Shown here piece by piece: positions 24,039 through 36,528 of a DNA stretch of 64,000 bases (the first letter of the stretch is position 1; each line of letters starts with the position of its first letter). This DNA is from Cheiracanthium punctorium (lineage: Eukaryota > Arthropoda > Arachnida > Araneae > Cheiracanthiidae), in NCBI GenBank assembly GCA_038373885.1, contig JAWZYV010013152.1, positions 682,001 through 746,000 of the forward strand, in the 5' to 3' direction. Under the pieces are notes generated by a model. The model was not told the DNA's origin, searched no databases, and saw nothing but the letters and a program-made list of their open reading frames with translations. Both the position numbers and the translations under genes were made by a program.

Positions 24039-24463
24039 CCGGAAAATTCCGGAAAAGCACCCTCCCCCAACCCTTCAAGTAAAATTGCGACCTATGGGGG
24101 CGGATAGACGTGAAATCTGAAATATATACGGTTCAAGCACCCCCTCTATCTTCAAGTGTAGTAGGATTCATACTGTCCGTTCCGTATACCACTAAGAAGC
24201 CACGATGACGTCACTCAGCGGAGCAAAGCAGAGGGCATTGTTCTGGCACCTCACTTCGCACGCATATGATTTGATTTCATTGGCGTAATCCATTGTATCA
24301 CAATAAAAGTTTTTACTAACACAAAAAAGGCAATTTTTACAAAGCGGGTACGAGTGGGAATCAAACCCACGACCGTACGCGTAGCAGCTGAAGTCTCCGG
24401 CCACTATGAATCCACTATAAGGGGGCGTTTATTAGAGGGGGGTGCTTTTGCCGTATTTTACGG
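24039..24463. mobile_element. TA-flanked element with internal tRNA-like sequence
   Basis: 425 bp. The left end CCGGAAAATTCCGGAAAAGC then ACCC, and the inverted right end CCGTAAAATACGGCAAAAGC then ACCC, form an imperfect terminal repeat of about 24 bp. TA lies on both sides (24037-24038 and 24464-24465). A TA target suggests Tc1/mariner-type mobilisation. A half copy is at 6341-6507. A tRNA-like block sits inside near the right end. Confidence 0.7.
24344..24404 (-). repeat. tRNA-like block (SINE head or tRNA pseudogene)
   Basis: On the minus strand TAGTGGCCGGAGAC resembles an A box. The T arm GTGGG-TTTGATT-CCCAC has a perfect 5 bp stem with a B box of GGTTTGATTCC. The block is about 61 nt, too short for a full tRNA, and I cannot build an acceptor stem. 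Its place inside a DNA element suggests that a SINE fragment was captured or inserted. Confidence 0.6.
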
Positions 24464-24465
24464 TA

Positions 24466-25608
24466 ATTAGTAATAAGCGGTTTCTTATCCGATAAAAGTT
24501 TATCAGTGAACAACTTGAGATTATTATTTTTTTTTCTTTTAAAATTTCAAGTTAGATAATTCAAGTAAGATATTAACGTTATTCTGATGTACTTCTAAAA
24601 TCACAATTTTAGAAGTCCGATCAGGCTAACAGGTTTTGACGTAAACATTATGTAGCAAGCGGAATAATATTAGTGGGAGACTTATTTTTCACCAGTTTAA
24701 TAAACAGCCTTTGATATCAATTTAAACTAATAATCTCTGACGTAAAAATTACGCCACGAGCAAACTTATTTCGTAACTTTTAAGATTTCGGCTAGGTTAG
24801 AATATTTCTTTGAAACTAACACGCTTCGCTGATCGCCTTTCACGAAAGCAGGACAGATATTCGCAACAAAACAGAATCCGGGAATGTGCGGAATTGTCTC
24901 ACAATTGCGGCTAGGTAAAGAACAAATGCACTCCGAAACAATGCAAAATACAATGCGAAAAGAATATCTCCTGTTATGACGTTAGCGGGATGTTCTTGGG
25001 TTCCGGAATCCGATTAGCTGGGAATACCCACTTAGAATTAAGTGGCTCGGAAAATGAAAATACATAAACAGAAAGTAAATAGAATATTAACTTAATGGAG
25101 ATTTCAAAGGACTCTGATTTTTAATTCTATTCTTGTTATTTTACATTTTATTTCCTTCGCATATGCGTCAACATTTCTACGAAGCTGATCAGTGAAACGC
25201 TTGTAGATCTTTCGGAACTGCACATGCGCATATGCATTTGACCCTTGCCGTGGCAGCGACGTCTACTGTCGGAAAAATCGAAACCGTTTTTAAAGCTTTA
25301 GCTTTGTAGATGATGCCTATCTTTCAATATTAAACATTATTAAAAATAATCCAATTTAAATTGCAAATAAAGGTTCTTTTTCGGTGAGAAAAAAGCTTAA
25401 AAGAGTATGTGTTCCGGTTATTATAAAATAGTTAAAATAGAAACGTTACAGATATTTACTAATAATCCTAGAGTCTTTGAATGTAGTTTCTAGGTGACCA
25501 TAAGATTGGTTACTTTGATCAGCAAATTCATGAGTAAGGGCGTACTCTGTAATAAAGACAACCAGTGTAACTTACAACAATAACTCCATCTGTTTTAATT
25601 CGTAATTA
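24466..25608. other. Unassigned sequence, partly GC-richer
   Basis: GC is higher than average at about 24830-25030 and 25150-25290, with near-palindromic CGCATATGCGT (25158-25168) and TGCGCATATGCA (25224-25235). I cannot connect these to a gene or element. They could be a decayed repeat or a regulatory patch. Confidence 0.3.
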
Positions 25609-25842
25609 GCCGGCTAATGTCCAAGTGGATAAAACACTAAAAATTGGAAGATGGCTGAAGTATAAGAGTCCAGGATTCCAGCCTACCGCGCGGCTGTCAA
25701 TCAAACGGTCTGTAGTTTTAGGCGGTTTTCTCCAGATGTAACGTGAAAACGCTATAGAACCCTCTTAAAAAGTCCTCACCAAAGACAACCCCCTTACGCA
25801 GAGAGCTTTCGTGCAGCTTTGCCTTAACCACAAACGTAATTA
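25609..25842 (+). repeat. tRNA-derived SINE, family A (copy 2)
   Basis: The head CTAATGTCCAAGTGGATAAA corresponds to the A-box region of the other copies. GAGTCCAGGATTCCAGCCTA is the decayed B-box region, followed by CGCGCGGCTGTCAATCAAAC, GGTTTTCTCCAGATGTAACG and the pyrimidine-rich end CCCCCTTACG, then TTTGCCTTAACCA. It lies on the same strand as the other three copies. Confidence 0.75.
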
Positions 25843-28800
25843 TGTAGCACCATGTATTTGTGAAAAATCGTTAGCAATTTGAAAGTAATTTTGATGAATA
25901 CATTAATAAGACATTCACTGAAAACGTAACGTAGTATTATGTTTCAGCAATATTAAAATACCACCTTTAAAATACAAAATTTAAAAACTGTCGCTACAAG
26001 TCTCACTCTCTTCTATATTGAAAAAAAAAATGCTAAGTGAATAAGTGAAATAATTATTTGCTTTGTTAAGAAAAATGCACAATATAATGAAAATATGCTT
26101 TGCAAAGAAGACGCTGCTAAAATAACTAAAGACAAATATCCCTTGTACTTCAGACGTTTTGACATATTTCCAATTTATGGCCAGTAAGCATAAAATAGTT
26201 GCTACAGATAATAAATATGGATGAATACCTTTTGTTTACTGGCGTGACTAAACTCATGTAACTAAGCGTAGTGTAAAATGAAAAATTGCTTTCTTATTAG
26301 CAATTGTTTGTAAGGAATGTCAGGCTCAGATGTAATTGTGTGTGGTTTTAATAAATATAATTTGTTAACTGTGGAATATTCTTGCGTGTTTTGCGAAATA
26401 CTTTTTTCTTGTTGTTGTTTTGTTTTGTTTTCTCAATTAAATACGGCTGTTAATATTATCATTTAAGACAAATTTAATTTATTTATTAATTAATGTTCGA
26501 TTGGAACATTTAGAGAATTTTGCTGTCCACTTGTACCATTCTTTGTTCAGCTATTTCTTTCTTTAAATAGATTTTGCTTCCAAATGTGAACTACAATACA
26601 AAGATTCCTACCAATTTAAAGAAGCATAATAAAAACAAACAATTGTTTTCTTATGCAAAGTTTTTGTCATTCTTTGGAACACATTTTTGAGATAAAGCTT
26701 GGAAAGAAACTATTAAATCGCTGAATGCATAAATACATAATTTTGCTGTTTATTTTATTTTATTTTTTGCACATGGAAAGTCTTGATTAAAATGTTTATA
26801 TAATCAAATATTTTTCCTTAAACCACTTTGCATGTCGTATTTAGTATACGGATGTTATGAAACAAAATATGTATGTATACATATTAATACTGAATGCTGT
26901 GCATTTACAAAATCTTTCAAAAGAACGGGTGACTCTTGAAACACGGAAAAAGTGTCATATTTTACATTTTAAAAATAATTTTAGGTATAATATTATAAAG
27001 TACAAATGTAAAGTTTAATTATCATCCATGTATAACTGACGAACTGAAGAAAGCAATCGTCTTATACAGGTAAACGTCTCACTGTGTATATTTATATTGA
27101 ATAAATTCATTTTTATTTTATACATGCAAAACTGGCAATTTGCGCCCAAAATAATTAATTCACAAAGTTTACTACCATGCTGAAACGCTCAGCGTACTTT
27201 CTAAAACAAATTTCTATGTTTCACAGTTTATGTCAGGATTACTTATAAATACCTATTTCTTATCAAGCTAAATATGCTTACAATAGTCACTAAACAGCGT
27301 TTTCGAATACTTAAGGAAATTTTTTTTAGTTTACATTTATTTTCTCTTCCATAACAATTTCCCTACGACATTAGTCTGCTTTAAAGCCCGTTTCCTTCTT
27401 TTACAATGGCGTTAATTGGATTCCAAGGACAGTTATGACGCTCGCATGCAGCATTTAGCGCTATGTATCATAAGAAACCTGTGCACTATTTACTTGCTTT
27501 AAATAATATTTTAGCAGGTTAATAGCTTTATAATATTTTTAAGGACACTTTAGCTTTCTTATTACGATGAATGACAGAGTAAAACTCATTTACTCGGTTT
27601 AGAATATTCACAACTGTAGTTTCTTACTCGTCAAATGTGTAAATATGAGTTGACAAAAGAAGAGGAAGTTAAATCTTCTTAAATAATCGAAAATCACGTA
27701 ACATGCACTTGATTTTCTCAAAAGGGACACTAAAACAACACTTACCTCTTTTATTAAGCTGACATTTCACCCGTCATCGCGGGCGAAAAGTTCAGACTAA
27801 TTTTTAGGTCAACATGTGCTGTGAAGATTACAATTGGAAATCCGTTTTATCAGAAAGACGTGTACTGAATCTTTTCGGAAATTTTTATAAATACCTTTAC
27901 ATCCGCATTATTGCTAGATCTGTAACGATGTACATTTCAAAATTCATGGATACATAATTTATTGTCGTTGAACAACACATTAGGAAGAACAATATCATAT
28001 TCTCTAAATTTTACTGATGCCTGAAGTAATAAATAAATTCTCACCAGTGATATAAAGATTTTAATTTTTTCTTGGAAAGTGTATATATATGTTACTTTTC
28101 ACCCCAGAACTTAGCACAAATAAAATTTATTTTTAACGAAATGAGTTATTTAAAAAGTACCCTGAGCGAAAAAAAATTATTTAAAGTTACCTAAATGAGG
28201 ACGCAGGCATGAATGGGTTAATATACCAAGCTTTAGCATCTACTATACAGAGCTCCTGCACAGTTACATTATTAATATACTGTTTTTACAAGCAAAGAAG
28301 CATTTTGTAAACTGCGTATTTTTTTAATCAATGACCGTAAATGTGCCTTTATTTTAAAAAGGCGTTATTAGAATAGCATCAATAATCATTATTTCGATGA
28401 GGAACTTTTGATGCCAAAAATCTAATTGCTCTTAAGTAGAAAAAGTTGAGCACAAGGCATAAACACTCAAAATAATTCATGAAGTTTCGTCACAGTCAAG
28501 GATATACACACTTCGAAAAATTTTAAAACACTGCTACAAGACAATCAAGAATCATATTACAAAATTTTTTACAGGTGAACATATTTAGAAAATTTTTATA
28601 TTAACATCACATTATAGGCTTTATTATAAAATATTAACAGATTTTATAAATGTAGGTTTCAAAAAGTCATACTCAGAATAGCTTTAGAAAACAATCCAGA
28701 CAGCAATACGTTTAAAAAATAATGCAGTTTTAAAGGCGTTTTTTTTCTTCCTCACCCTATCATAGTTTTCACAGATTTATCGTTCCTAAGAGTGCATAGC

Positions 28801-29770
28801 CACAATTTTAAAAAACATAGTTATGAATTTTTTAGTCTCAGGTGTTGTTTTTTATTTTCGTCGTGGTCATAAATTACACGATTTGTTCAAAAAACAGCAT
28901 TAATAAATACGGTAAAGCAAATAAGCCTATAAATTTTCTCAGCATTTTGAAAAATGTCTGAAAAACAAGCAAAACTAACTCGAAAATGCATAGTAAATTC
29001 AGTGTCGCACACTTAAACATTTTATATGATTCTGAATTCCTCATTTTGCAGATTTGCTTTTTGTGTCTTAAAATGTGTCTCATGTTTCCGAAAGTCACAA
29101 TTCTTTTATCCGGGGGAAAATCTGTAGAAAAAAATTTGCGAAACATTTTATGGCATTTTTTTATATTCTGTAAATGGATTCAGCTTACGTAAATCGTAAT
29201 AGCCAATTTAAAATGTGAGCATTTTTCAAAGAAAAAAAAACACTTACGCATTAAAAAGATTTATTTTCTAAGCTTTGTATTTCATTCAAGAACTGAAAAG
29301 CATTAAGATTTCAAATAAAAGCTTAATTAAGATTTTAATTTCCATAAATTCGCTGCCTTCGTGAATTCCAAGTCTTTTCTGACAAAATGCATTGATGTCA
29401 CTGCAAAACGGATGATATAGACATCAAAATGATTGTTTGCACATAAATTATAATAAACACCATGATATTAATTTTACTCTCATAAAGTCAACTTTCAGTG
29501 ACTGGTTTATTATGTAAGACTTTTATGTGATTATGGCAAATCCTTTATATTGGAATCCATATTTATGTCTGATTTTCCTAAGAAATGTGTTTAAGCATAG
29601 ATATATTTTTAAGTTAATAAAAAAGAAGCAACATTCATATAGTTCACTATATGAGAGTTGAGTGGCGAAATTAAAGTTAAATTTAAAGTTTTTGGCAGAA
29701 ATATAGTGATCGTATAGTTTGAGTTCGCAACAATCGTGATAGAATTTAAAGTAGTTTATTTAAAATTATA
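25843..29770. other. Long anonymous AT-rich stretch
   Basis: About 3.9 kb without any supportable gene or complete element. A right end of the CCCATTC-type TTAA family (GGCATGAATGGGTTAA) is at about 28206-28221, with no left partner seen. Short frames on both strands at 28874-29192 are AT-driven. Confidence 0.4.
28195..28221. mobile_element. Solo right end of a TTAA-target element
   Basis: GCAGGCATGAATGGGTTAA matches the right end of the 16520-16795 MITE (GGCATAAATGGGTTAT), including the TTAA target. No matching left end was found upstream, so this is probably a truncated copy. Confidence 0.4.
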
Positions 29771-29777
29771 AAAGGCA

Positions 29778-30116
29778 TTACATTGGTGGCTGGTAGCACA
29801 GCAAAAAAATCATGTTTTCACACCGGAGTAAAAAAGTGTTAAGTGACTTAAAAAGCATGGGAATACAGGAAAACAACTTGGCGATAGCGCCAGGGGCAGG
29901 GTAGAAGAGTTGCAAATTAAATCGCCAAATTGCAAAAACCCTGTCGGCAGTTAGACTTAATTTAGTTGTAATAAATTTCAAATGCGGACTTGCCATCAGC
30001 GGATGGTTAAAAAGAGCTAGCAACCCTAGAAAATTTATTGAAGCCTTTGGGACAATTCTAAAAAGATTGAACAGAAACACAAACACGCATCTTGGGTGCC
30101 TATCGAAGAATAACAC
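29778..30116 (-). other. Unrecognised 112-codon ORF
   Basis: One of the two longest uninterrupted frames in the window. The product is rich in Phe and Leu, and I recognise no domain. The segment has slightly higher GC than its flanks. For a sequence this AT-rich and 64 kb long, one or two runs of this length are expected by chance (my rough estimate), so I do not call a gene. Confidence 0.15.
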
Positions 30117-30140
30117 TTCAACGGAGAAATCCTAAGTAAT

Positions 30141-30292
30141 ATACAAAACGAAAGTAAGATAGCATAACGGTGAGAAAGAGGTGAATTTAAATAAAATAGC
30201 TAAAATAGCATAGAAAAATATATACAAAACGAAAGTAAGATCGCATAACGGCGAGGAAGATGTGAATTTAAAAATATAGCAAAAATTATTAT
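30141..30292 (+). repeat. 81 bp tandem duplication
   Basis: Two copies in tandem beginning ATACAAAACGAAAGTAAGAT at 30141 and 30222, each continuing with GCATAACGG and GTGAATTTAAA. The second copy is slightly shortened. The high identity suggests a recent duplication. Confidence 0.85.
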
Positions 30293-30305
30293 ATCCTAAT
30301 ATATA

Positions 30306-30620
30306 GTTACTAGCCGCCTTCGGCGACCAGCTTTGGTCGTCAATGGCCGCTTCGCGGCCAAAATGTGCAACCTAGAGCACACACGCCGCTTCGTGACGGA
30401 CATTTTTAAGGATTTAGTTAACAATATATTTCACTATCACCACCAAACAATCTGTTGCACTTTTTCTCTCATCGATCTACGCGAGAGATTATGTTTCGTG
30501 ATTTTTTTTTGAAAGAATCAAGGAATGAATCGTTTGCTTCGCTTGTGTTTACGTTTTCAAGGTGTGATATCTCCTAGATATTTAGCGTTGAAAGTAGCTG
30601 CAAGTTTGAAAAAGGTTACT
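30306..30620 (+). repeat. Dispersed repeat head with three consecutive hairpins
   Basis: Begins ACTAGCCGCCTTCGGCGACC, analogous to the head at 5146. Within 50 bases there are three adjacent potential hairpins: GCC-TTCG-GC around 30317-30324, GACCA-GCTT-TGGTC at 30325-30338, and TGGCCGC-TTC-GCGGCCA at 30344-30360, with a perfect 7 bp stem. The downstream text (CACACGCCGCTTCGTGACGG) continues the style. I recall similar text from arthropod genomes but cannot name the class. The 3' limit is uncertain. Confidence 0.5.
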
Positions 30621-30900
30621 TTTTTAGAGATCTTTTGAACTGTACAAAACGTTTTTGCTTTTAGTTAGAGATAAAAATATCGTTTTCATCAAAATTTCAA
30701 CATGGCCGCCAGATGCGCCGGGAGCGATGGGTCGATCCCGGAAGCGTTGCAGACAACGGCTTTTATGATGCTGATTCAGGAAGCATTCTGCAACCATTCC
30801 GGGCAACCACTTCAATATAAATATTTTACTGTCATTGCTCCAAGATTAAAAAGCAAGACAAGCGTAATAACATCTACTCCGCTTGAATGATCCGCTTGAA
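30621..30900. other. GC-richer patch with overlapping short ORFs
   Basis: Opposed frames of 62-63 codons overlap here (30702-30890 plus and 30624-30815 minus). The patch follows directly on the repeat head at 30306 and may be its body. No recognised domain. Confidence 0.25.
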
Positions 30901-31415
30901 ATTTTCATGATTATGTATAAAAATATAAAAAACAATCTGTACTACTTTGAAAAACTGAAAATCCACCGGTTCACTAATTGTTAAGCAATTTTTTGCTATT
31001 TTCAGCTCCCTTTTATTTCCGGAGTAAAAAAAGTGAATCATTTGCATGACAAAATGAACTATTGCGTTCGATATGACGTCATGTTCATCACGGTCATCAG
31101 GCTTTGAAAGGAAAGTGTATTCCAATCCGTTTAAAATAGTTTTCCCAGATGACATAGTTTGCTTTTTTTCATAAATAAATCGTCTGCATGGATATAAGAA
31201 AAGCTGTGAACACAACACGAAATCTTTCGAATGCCAAAAATTTCTGCGCGTTTCCAGAAGAGCATGAAATTCGATTTGGGTACATAATAAAAATTGAATA
31301 TAAAATTATTTATTTTAGCTGGTTGTAGCTCCGTTGAAGTAAGATTAAATATATTGAGTGTAGACATATTTTCGTTAAATGTTTTTTCCAGTGCCTGTTG
31401 TAATTGCCCCCACAA
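30874..31415 (-). other. Two overlapping unrecognised ORFs (114 and 94 codons)
   Basis: Frames at 30874-31218 and 31131-31415 on the minus strand overlap in different frames. Neither shows a motif I know, nor a signal peptide. As a pair they could be a frameshifted gene, but base composition alone can produce runs of this size here. Confidence 0.15.
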
Positions 31416-34400
31416 GGAACTTCTAGTTTAGAATAATGAAATTAAATTAATCAAAAACATTGGATGAAATGCATTTCATTGCTTCTTAAACCTTTCATAC
31501 TTGAACTAATTTAGCAATATTTGCCAACGCTTTATTTCGAGCTTTAGATTGTAGGAGACTGCATTGAATTTGGTAGAATCCAATCTGAAAATATTACTTG
31601 GATTGACAGTGCACATTTTGGGTGCTGTCTAAATATAGGCTAAAAAAACTAAAAAGTTCTAACTGACAACTAATTGACAACTCTGAACACACGGAAAATA
31701 TACCAGTTTTTTCTTTCGTAACTCTCTAACCAACTACGCCAAGCAATTGTGTGAATTCTTGCTAAATATCTTGAGAAATATCTAAATGATACTGATCATA
31801 TACTGAGCTATATTTCAGCTATTTTCTGAAACAGGCTGAATAATTTTGTTATTTTAATAAAAATTTAAATTCCCTCAATTAAACTAATGATATTTGATAC
31901 TTAAATACATTGTAAATGTATGGTAAGTTCCCTGCCATACAAACTCTCTTGCTATGATTTCACTATGGAAAATGGAAAATCAAATTTTGGAAAATATTTA
32001 ATTTATCTTTGTTTGCAACTGATTAAGTCTAAAAAAACGATCAATTTTTATATGTTTAATACGGAAAAGCTATTTTATAAAATTCCAGGGGATAAACTGA
32101 ATGCATGAAAACTTACGAAATAGTTGAATAAATGTTCTTTGCTGGGAATAAATGTATTTCGCCAACATCTATATACCCGTTCAAAGGTATTTCAAAACTT
32201 TGATACTATAATTGAATGTCCGCGCAATAATCTATATTACGTTACCCAGAAATTCTATTATATTTCCATTAACAGCTCTAAATTCCTATGTCGCCATTTA
32301 TTAATCAGATATTTTCACTAAACTTAATTATAAATAGATTTCGTTCGACTACTTAATATTTGACTTATTCAGTCGAATTTTTGTTGTTGTTGCTGTTATT
32401 GCCTCGGTCATATCCTAATGCAAGAAAATCATCGCTGGAGATAAATAGTTAAAAGAAAGAAAATAGAAAATCTATATTTAAAATATATTTACAAGTATTA
32501 TAAAGAGACATTTTTATTTAAATTGAGAAAACCAAAAGGAAATGAATACTGGTGTTTAAGATCAATACTTATTTTTTTATAAATTGTAACTACGATAAAT
32601 TTTAATACGTTGAAGTTTATTCGTCTCCAAAGTTACAGGGCGTAACCTTTTATAGATGCGGTGAACTTATAAGACAAAATTATTAGGAATATAAAATAAA
32701 ATTGAAAGCGTGTTGAAGCTATAATTAGTTACGTACCCGATGAATTTCAAAGTTTCATTTCAGAAATCCGTTTTCAAATGAGATTTTATCGTATTTTTTT
32801 AATTATTTGTTTGTAAGGCTTATCAGAATAACAGGAAAATTTCATCTAAAGACTAAGCTCTATATGAATTATTAATGCATTTGGGTATATCCATCTGTAT
32901 ACGTCAATGTCTTGGCATTCACGAGTCAACAACAACTACGTACTTTTTGAGAGAATAAATATTATCTTTCAGTTGTTACAGAGTAAACTGAAGGATTGAA
33001 ACTGACAGGAACTGACATTGTAAACTGACAGGAATTCTCCTGTAATTATTAATTATTAATTAATTAGTATTATTTTTATTTCTGATCTGTGCGTAGGCAA
33101 AACTTGTTGTTATTAGAAAAACAAAATATTTGAGCTGAAAAAAAAGAAAAAAAAAAACGATTTACAAACGAGTATATACCCTTAGTTATACATATAATCC
33201 AAACCTTTTTTGAGCTTTGTCACAATCATGCAAATTTATAATCAAAAGCTGTTGCTGAAGGCAAGCTATTGACACGATGTGCATAATTAGCCTGGAGCGT
33301 GCTTACCTTGTTGGAGGACAAGTAGTTCTTATGGATAATTGGCTTATTTGGATTGAAGAAGTCACTGGACAGACGGTCTGACAAAGAAACCGTCAAGACC
33401 AGGCTCGTACTGCAGAAACAATCAATTAATTTACAAATAGACATAAACGAAATAAACAATTCGTTCAAGCAAAAATTCTACATATTTAACAGGGCTGATA
33501 TTTTGGCCATTCTCTTCTTGTTAGCAGGAATACAATATTATAAAAAAATCAAGAACTCACCTAAGAAGTTTTATGCTTCGTTTGAGGTTGTCCCTTGAAT
33601 ATAGCAATCTAGAGATGCGATATACTATATCTAAATGCATATAAGTGCAACTAATAAAATAAAATTCTATTAAAATTTTATGTAGGTATGTCTTTAGTGA
33701 TGATATCATATAACCTCCTTTAATATGAAATGAATACATCTTTCAGTACTGAGTGCTGGAAAGTCTTCAAGAGAAATTTTAAAAGTTTAGTATATATTTT
33801 GCTTGAATCAAAATTCGTTTTGAAAATGCTACACCTATACGATTTTCTCAAACTCACTGTGAGAAATCTCAGCTGCCAAAGAGACAAAACTAGATTACGC
33901 AAACTATTTCCAGAGAATCTGTGACAATAAACTAAGACTTTTCGAGCATAACAGAGTAAGTATTGATTTGTGAAAAGGAAGCCGGCACATACCAGTTTTG
34001 CGTTAAAGCCTGTTAAGAGTTTTATTTGATTAGAATTAATACTTCTTCTTTTGAATTTTTGAACAATTATTTGGTTTGGTTTCTCATATCATAATAATTG
34101 TTTAAAGGTTAAATTAGATATGTCATTATTTAAAATAATAAGAACATTGATTTCTTAAAATGTGTTTGATTTGAATATAAATGCATAAAAGGTTGTCCTT
34201 AAAATAAAAACACTAATTCAGTTAAGAAGTACACTTTTTATATTCATGGTCCAAATAAGTAGGGTTTAGATTTAAAGTTTAGACAGTATATCAAACATAT
34301 TACCTATTAAAACTAACTGAGTTTACTTAATTTTAGATCCTATTATATTGAACGAACTATAACGACATTTTTTACTAACTATATTTATTTTGATGAAATT

Positions 34401-36106
34401 TCACTGTGTATCTAATATAATGCAGCAAGCACTTAGTGAAAGCATTTAAGGTGGAAGAAAATACTAATTTAACAGGTTATTTGGACCGGCCAACAATTCT
34501 CTGAATCTCAAATGAAAACAATCTAAGAATAGAATCCTATTTCTCATTATCTTATACACCACAGATCTTTCACAGAAATCACATTTGGATAGATTAGGCT
34601 GCTAAAAGGTAATATGCACTACGAGGATAAGCTAGACGTATTTCTTCCTAGAACAGAATAAGATTTATTTGCAGCCATAATGCTTCTTCTTGTCATCGAC
34701 TTTATGTAATCTTTATTTAAAGGTGTTATAGAATTTTTTCTCATTCTATTAACAAAATACCATACATTTATAACTTCTAATATTAAATGTAATTACAATA
34801 TAAAGCCCCAGCATACATAAATTACAAGGTCTTTACAAAAATTTGAACGTGATTGCGAATCAAGACAAAAAAAAGAACATACGTTGGATAGATAGGAGCT
34901 TTTAAATTAATACAATCATGCAGTTTGTATGATACAATAAAAAATTCTCTTTAATGTCTGTTAATAACCTTTCATGAGCAATATAATTTTTAAAAATCTA
35001 ACATATACGATCAGAAAGATATGCATTTATGGTATTTTTAGGGAATACATGTAAATTAGGTCGTTGATGTTAAAAAAAAATGAAAGTAATGACACTCTGT
35101 GAAGCTTCATAGCTAAGTGTTAATTTAATTTCCGATTAACGTCTGCGATAGTTTTTTAAATTCTAACACTACTCTGCAAAATAATTTCGTAAACCTCACT
35201 CCAAAATATGGGGCTGTAGTTCTACTTTAAGTATGTGAAATTTATTCTAGTTAGCAGGAAGGTTTCTGCATGTGGCAGAAAAGTATTCAGAAACGTTTCT
35301 GTATATTTCGGATAATAATTCAGAAACATTCTTGCACTAAAAAAAAAAAAATGTTACCGTAGAAATTACGACCGATCAATTTTTCATTTCGCCGTGTTTC
35401 CAACACTTTTAGAAATAATTTTTAGTTGACCTAGATGGAGATTAGGGAACTGTTATTTTAAATTTTACGATTAATATTTCACTTACCCTTTTTTGGTTCC
35501 GGACTGAAGACACTTGGAGTCCTTGCTTAACCCTCTATATGGAACAAGACTGGACAGAGCTTACTAAAATCTTGAAAAGATTGCTAAAATGGCATTGGAA
35601 TTTTAGTGGTTTCCCTCTATGGATGGAATAATGAACCCATTAATTTATAAAATAATCAACTTTCTTTCCGCCTCCAAGTTTAAATTTTAGTGACACCTAT
35701 ATGAATGGAAAAACAAATAAATCTCGCTTTCTAGAACTTTTCAAAGATTTAAACGTGCATGTGCAGAAGTTCTCAGATAAATATTTCCTTGCCGTCGTGA
35801 ACATTTTGCTTCGAAATGCGGGTTATGTTTCGAAATTCGAGACTTCGAATTCAGCATCGGTAGTTCAAGCTCTATTTTCGAAAGCCTTGCTGCAATAAAT
35901 ACAGGGTTACTGGTTACTCGACGTATTCCTGGTAAGAAGTGATAGGAGTGCCAAAATGCAACAATTTTATTCTCCATATGTATGGCCTAAAATCAAAAGT
36001 TTTTGAGAAAAGTGAATTGAATTTTTTTTTTAAATAACCCAAAATTTGACATTCAAATACAAGTTTTAATATACGTACTCATTAAATGGACTTCATTTTA
36101 ACTTAT
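31416..36106. other. Long anonymous AT-rich stretch
   Basis: About 4.7 kb with no recognisable gene or complete mobile element. Short frames on both strands (for example 33226-33598 and 33720-33924) are unremarkable. At 35526 the text TTAACCCTCTATATGGAACA looks like a TTAA-target element end, but no partner end is visible. Confidence 0.4.
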
Positions 36107-36528
36107 TTTCATAGCAGAAACTCTGACTGAGCTAATGTAATCATAAAAATTACAAAACTACTTTTAAATTGAAATTCACGAGCCTTTACATGTATATTTT
36201 AAAATTTTTAATTCACAAGTTTCCTCCCAAAGGCTGTGATTTATTTCAAAAGATACGATGGCAGCATACAAATTGCAAATAAAATTTCTCCCATTAATCA
36301 GTTATGCAAAAAGCATTAATGTCCATCTAAGACACTAACTAAGCTAAAGTAATCATGGAAAAGTACAAAAATACTCCAAAATTTTATTTCACGCATTTAA
36401 CAAGTATTTTTTAAGTATTTCCATTTTCCTTTCAAAAGTGTTGTTTATGTCAAAAGTACTATTGCAGTAAGCGTACAAATTACAAATAAAAATTGTCCTA
36501 TTAATCAGCTAACTAAAAAACACATTAA
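36107..36528 (+). repeat. 209 bp tandem duplication hosting the TTAA insertions
   Basis: Two diverged tandem units. GAGCTAATGTAATCAT in the first matches AAGCTAAAGTAATCAT in the second. Likewise CAAATTGCAAATAAAATTTC matches CAAATTACAAATAAAAATTG, and ATTAATCAGTTA matches ATTAATCAGCTA. The TTAA at 36316-36319, followed by TGTCC, in the first unit corresponds to the TTAA at 36525-36528 where the insertions sit in the second. The first unit therefore preserves the uninterrupted site. Confidence 0.75.

Noticed and set aside
24344..24404. Functional tRNA gene on the minus strand
   Set aside because: Only about 61 nt, no acceptor stem can be formed, and it lies inside a transposable element.
25150..25290. 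Promoter with NRF-1-like sites (CGCATATGCGT, TGCGCATATGCA)
   Set aside because: The words are not true NRF-1 sites, and no first exon or CpG-rich context is visible.
29778..30116. 112-codon minus-strand ORF as a membrane protein gene
   Set aside because: Phe/Leu richness follows from base composition; no domain, no neighbour context and no conserved motif.
30874..31415. Overlapping minus-strand ORFs of 114 and 94 codons as a frameshifted gene
   Set aside because: No known motif in either frame, and runs of this length are expected once or twice by chance in 64 kb of such AT-rich DNA (rough estimate).
35526..35690. TTAA-target element starting TTAACCCTCTATATGG
   Set aside because: No inverted right end with TTAA could be found downstream.
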